Shown piece after piece: positions 61,151 to 64,000 of a stretch of DNA of 64,000 bases (position 1 is the stretch's first letter; the number at the start of each line of letters is the position of its first letter). A model generated the notes under the pieces. The model was not told the origin of the DNA. It ran no database searches and saw only the letters and a program-made list of their open reading frames with translations. A program made the translations under genes and the position numbers. The stretch comes from an uncultured Clostridia bacterium. GTDB lineage: Bacteria; Bacillota; Clostridia; UBA1381. The stretch is from the NCBI GenBank assembly GCA_947626135.1, contig CANQQZ010000004.1, forward strand, positions 62,001-126,000. Direction: 5' to 3'.

Positions 61151-64000
61151 ATGTATCAGAAGGTATCGCCGGATTTGAAATTCGTTGAGCGCGAAAAGCT
61201 CATCGAGCAATTCTGGAAGGACAAGGACATTTTCAAAAAGAGCATCGCCGGGCGCGAGGGCAGAGACGTTTACACATTCTACGACGGTCCCCCGACCGCT
61301 AACGGCAAGCCGCATATCGGTCACGTTTTAACACGCGTGATCAAGGACATGATCCCGCGCTATCAGACGATGAAGGGCAAAAAGGTTATAAGAAAAGCCG
61401 GCTGGGATACGCACGGACTGCCGGTGGAGCTTGAAGTCGAGAAAATGCTCGGTCTCGACGGCAAGGAGCAGATCGAGGAATACGGGCTGGAGCCGTTCAT
61501 CACGAAATGCAAGGAATCGGTCTGGAAATACAAGGGCATGTGGGAGGATTTTTCCTCGACTGTCGGCTTCTGGGCTGATATGGACGACCCGTATGTAACG
61601 TACCACAACGACTTTATCGAGTCGGAATGGTGGGCGTTAAAGAAAATCTGGGATAAAGGCTTGCTGTATAAGGGTCACAAAATCGTGCCCTACTGCCCGC
61701 GCTGCGGAACGCCGCTTTCCTCGCACGAGGTAGCGCAGGGCTACAAGGACGTAAAGGAGCGCAGCGCGACGGCGAAATTCGCCGTAAAGGGCGAGGATAA
61801 CACATATTTTCTCGCGTGGACGACGACCCCGTGGACGCTGCCGTCAAACGTCGCATTGTGCGTGAACCCGGACGAAGCATACGTGAAAATCAAGGTCGGA
61901 GACGTGTATTATATCCTCGCGGAGGCGCTCGTTTCCGCGAATATCGAGGAGGAATACGAGGTCGTTGAAAAATACGTCGGCAAGGATCTCGAATATAAGG
62001 AATACGAGCCGCTCTTTAAATTCGTAAGCCCAAAGGAAAAATGCTGGTACGTGACGTGCGACAGCTACGTAACGCTCACCGACGGCACGGGTATCGTCCA
62101 CATTGCTCCGGCGTTCGGCGAGGACGACGCGAACGTCGGCAGAAATTACGGACTGCCGTTTGTGCAGCTCGTTGACGGCAAGGGTGAAATGACAGCCGAA
62201 ACGCCGTGGGCGGGAATGTTCTGCAAGGACGCGGATAAGGAGATCCTTATCGCGCTCGACAAGGCGGGCTTACTCTTTAACGCGCCGAAGTTCGAGCACA
62301 GCTACCCGTTCTGCTGGCGCTGCGACACGCCGCTTATATACTACGCGAGAGACACATGGTTCATAAAAATGACGGCGGTGCGCGATGATTTGATCAAGAA
62401 CAACGAGACAATCAACTGGATCCCTAAGAGCATCGGCGAGGGACGCTTCGGCGAATGGCTCAAGAATGTACAGGACTGGGGTCTGAGCCGCAACCGCTAC
62501 TGGGGAACGCCGCTCAACATATGGGAATGCGAATGCGGCTGCCGCCACGCGATAGGCTCAATTGAGGAATTAAAGTCCATGTCGGACAACTGCCCCGACG
62601 ATATAGAGCTTCACCGTCCGTATATCGACGCGGTAACGATAAAATGCCCCGAATGCGGCAAGGAAATGCACCGCGTAAGCGAGGTTATAGACTGCTGGTT
62701 CGATTCTGGCGCAATGCCGTTCGCGCAGTGGCATTATCCGTTCGAGAACAAGGAAATTTTCGACGAGAATTTCCCGGCGGATTTCATCAGCGAGGCGGTC
62801 GATCAGACGCGCGGCTGGTTCTATTCGCTGCTCGCCATTTCGACGCTCATATTCAACAAGGCGCCGTATAAAAACGTAATCGTTCTCGGACTTGTTCAGG
62901 ATGAGAACGGACAAAAAATGTCAAAATCCAAGGGCAACGCCGTCGATCCCTTCGACGCGCTCGCAAAGCACGGCGCGGACGCGATACGCTGGTATTTCTA
63001 CGAAAACAGCGCTCCGTGGCTGCCGAACAAATTCCACGACGGCGCGGTTACGGAGGGTCAGCGCAAATTCATGGGAACGCTCTGGAATACCTACGCGTTC
63101 TATGTGCTATACGCTAATATTGATAATTTCGACCCGACAAAATACGCGCTCGAATATGATAAGTTGTCGGTTATGGACAAATGGCTTTTATCAAAGCTCA
63201 ACACGCTCGTAAAGGCTGTGGACGAAAATTTAGCGAATTATAAAATCACCGAAACGGCGCGCGTTCTCGATAATTTTGTTGACGAGCTGTCCAACTGGTA
63301 TGTCCGCCGTTCGCGCACGCGCTTCTGGGTAAAGGATATGCCGCAGGATAAGATCAACGCGTACATGACGCTCTACACCGCGCTCGTTACCGTATGCAAG
63401 GCGGCGGCGCCGATGATTCCGTTTATGACGGAGGATATCTACCAGAATCTTGTAAGAAGCGTTGACAAGGACGCTCCCGAGAGCATTCACCTTTGCGACT
63501 TCCCGGAATATGACGAGAAGCTCATAGACAAGGACCTCGAGGATAAAATGGAGGAGGTCCTTGAGATAGTAGTCCTCGGACGCGCGTGCAGAAACACGGC
63601 GAATATCAAAAACCGTCAGCCTATCGGCACAATGTACGTTAAAGCCGCGTCGGAGCTTGACGAGTTCTTTAAGGCGATTATCGAGGACGAGCTGAACGTT
63701 AAATCGGTCGAATTTACAGACGACGTGTCGCGGTTTACCTCGTACTCGTTCAAGCCGCAGCTCAGGACGCTGGGCAGACGCTTCGGCAAGGATATAAACA
63801 CGGTGCGCGAAATACTGGCGAATATCGACGGCGCCGCGGCTATGGCGGAGCTTAACGAGCGCGATGTGCTGACTATCGAGGTAAACGGCAATAAAGAGGA
63901 GCTTGCGCGCGAGGATCTGCTTATCGAGGCGGTCAAGTCCGACAATTACGTCTCAGCCGGCGACAGAGGCGTTACGGTAGTTCTTGACACGCAGCTCACG
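61151..64000 (+). CDS. ileS: Isoleucyl-tRNA synthetase, type 2 (3' truncated)
   Basis: The window holds the first 950 codons of ileS. Class I motifs are GPPTANGKPHIGH and GQKMSKSKGN. The editing domain (WTTTPWTLPSNVAL) and Cys-rich PFCWRCDTPL/CPECGKEM are present. CPRCGTPLSSHEVAQGY marks the eukaryote-like type 2 enzyme, which is usual in Clostridia and commonly insensitive to mupirocin. GGAGG precedes ATG 61151. The frame continues past the window edge. Confidence 0.97.
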   Translation, partial: MYQKVSPDLKFVEREKLIEQFWKDKDIFKKSIAGREGRDVYTFYDGPPTANGKPHIGHVLTRVIKDMIPRYQTMKGKKVIRKAGWDTHGLPVELEVEKMLGLDGKEQIEEYGLEPFITKCKESVWKYKGMWEDFSSTVGFWADMDDPYVTYHNDFIESEWWALKKIWDKGLLYKGHKIVPYCPRCGTPLSSHEVAQGYKDVKERSATAKFAVKGEDNTYFLAWTTTPWTLPSNVALCVNPDEAYVKIKVGDVYYILAEALVSANIEEEYEVVEKYVGKDLEYKEYEPLFKFVSPKEKCWYVTCDSYVTLTDGTGIVHIAPAFGEDDANVGRNYGLPFVQLVDGKGEMTAETPWAGMFCKDADKEILIALDKAGLLFNAPKFEHSYPFCWRCDTPLIYYARDTWFIKMTAVRDDLIKNNETINWIPKSIGEGRFGEWLKNVQDWGLSRNRYWGTPLNIWECECGCRHAIGSIEELKSMSDNCPDDIELHRPYIDAVTIKCPECGKEMHRVSEVIDCWFDSGAMPFAQWHYPFENKEIFDENFPADFISEAVDQTRGWFYSLLAISTLIFNKAPYKNVIVLGLVQDENGQKMSKSKGNAVDPFDALAKHGADAIRWYFYENSAPWLPNKFHDGAVTEGQRKFMGTLWNTYAFYVLYANIDNFDPTKYALEYDKLSVMDKWLLSKLNTLVKAVDENLANYKITETARVLDNFVDELSNWYVRRSRTRFWVKDMPQDKINAYMTLYTALVTVCKAAAPMIPFMTEDIYQNLVRSVDKDAPESIHLCDFPEYDEKLIDKDLEDKMEEVLEIVVLGRACRNTANIKNRQPIGTMYVKAASELDEFFKAIIEDELNVKSVEFTDDVSRFTSYSFKPQLRTLGRRFGKDINTVREILANIDGAAAMAELNERDVLTIEVNGNKEELAREDLLIEAVKSDNYVSAGDRGVTVVLDTQLT

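Overview
The window looks like chromosomal DNA from an anaerobic, spore-forming Firmicute of class Clostridia, probably a plant-fibre-degrading gut lineage. Evidence for this: a PdaA-type spore-cortex deacetylase; class III fructose-bisphosphatase; formate-tetrahydrofolate ligase; dimeric-type GlyRS; type-2 IleRS behind an Ile T-box; the mltG-trmR-trhP and sepF-ylmH-divIVA-ileS gene orders; SLH-domain surface proteins; and many strong -35/-10 promoters with 17-bp spacers in AT-rich gaps between GC-richer genes. The species cannot be named from this sequence. Several rhamnogalacturonan/pectin enzymes (PL11 lyase, GH28 hydrolase, two SGNH acetylesterases) point to pectin use. I found no tRNA, rRNA, CRISPR array, prophage or transposase gene.

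Layout. 0-5.3 kb: a clostripain-family protease (truncated by the window edge), a MATE exporter, a membrane polysaccharide deacetylase and, divergently, a PdaA-like deacetylase. 5.3-8.2 kb: a large cytosolic-looking rhamnogalacturonan lyase. 8.3-13.3 kb: housekeeping (rsmD, coaD, fhs, tsaE-tsaB-rpiB). 13.1-13.8 kb: a gap with two structured RNA candidates and a 39-codon gene absent from the ORF track. 13.8-16.9 kb: mltG-trmR-trhP. 17-21.3 kb: a 1417-aa secreted modular acetylesterase. 21.4-23.3 kb: two related membrane-anchored proteins of unknown function. 23.4-28.6 kb: an S41 protease, a CdaR/PucR regulator, a PflX-like radical SAM protein, a CapA-like protein and a PspC-domain protein. 28.6-34.1 kb: a probable operon, fbp - acetylesterase - degenerate galactokinase - GH28, which links gluconeogenesis with pectin breakdown. 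34.2-36.9 kb: argD-argF-GNAT. 37.0-37.4 kb: two tandem MITE-like repeats. 37.5-40.3 kb: hflX-yigZ-hypothetical-trxA. 40.5-49.9 kb: secG, SLH-NlpC/P60 protein, AraC regulator, small Cys-rich protein, two Xre regulators, rsmA, eno, lytic transglycosylase, mscL and glyQS. 49.9-50.2 kb: a cluster of DnaA-box-like sites. 50.2-57 kb: a MacAB-like exporter operon with an SLH protein and a long leader resembling an attenuator. 57.1-64 kb: HlyD-like, yggS, sepF, ylmH and divIVA, then a T-box and ileS (truncated).

How it fits together. The secreted acetylesterase probably de-acetylates pectin outside the cell. The PL11, GH28 and second acetylesterase lack signal peptides and probably act on imported oligosaccharides. 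Because galacturonate catabolism yields triose phosphate and pyruvate, fbp at the head of that operon is metabolically sensible. The most unusual items are the structured leader plus 39-aa ORF at 13.3-13.7 kb, the leader peptide/terminator arrangement before the exporter operon, the DnaA-box cluster, the galactokinase homologue that has lost its kinase motifs, and the paralogous membrane pair.
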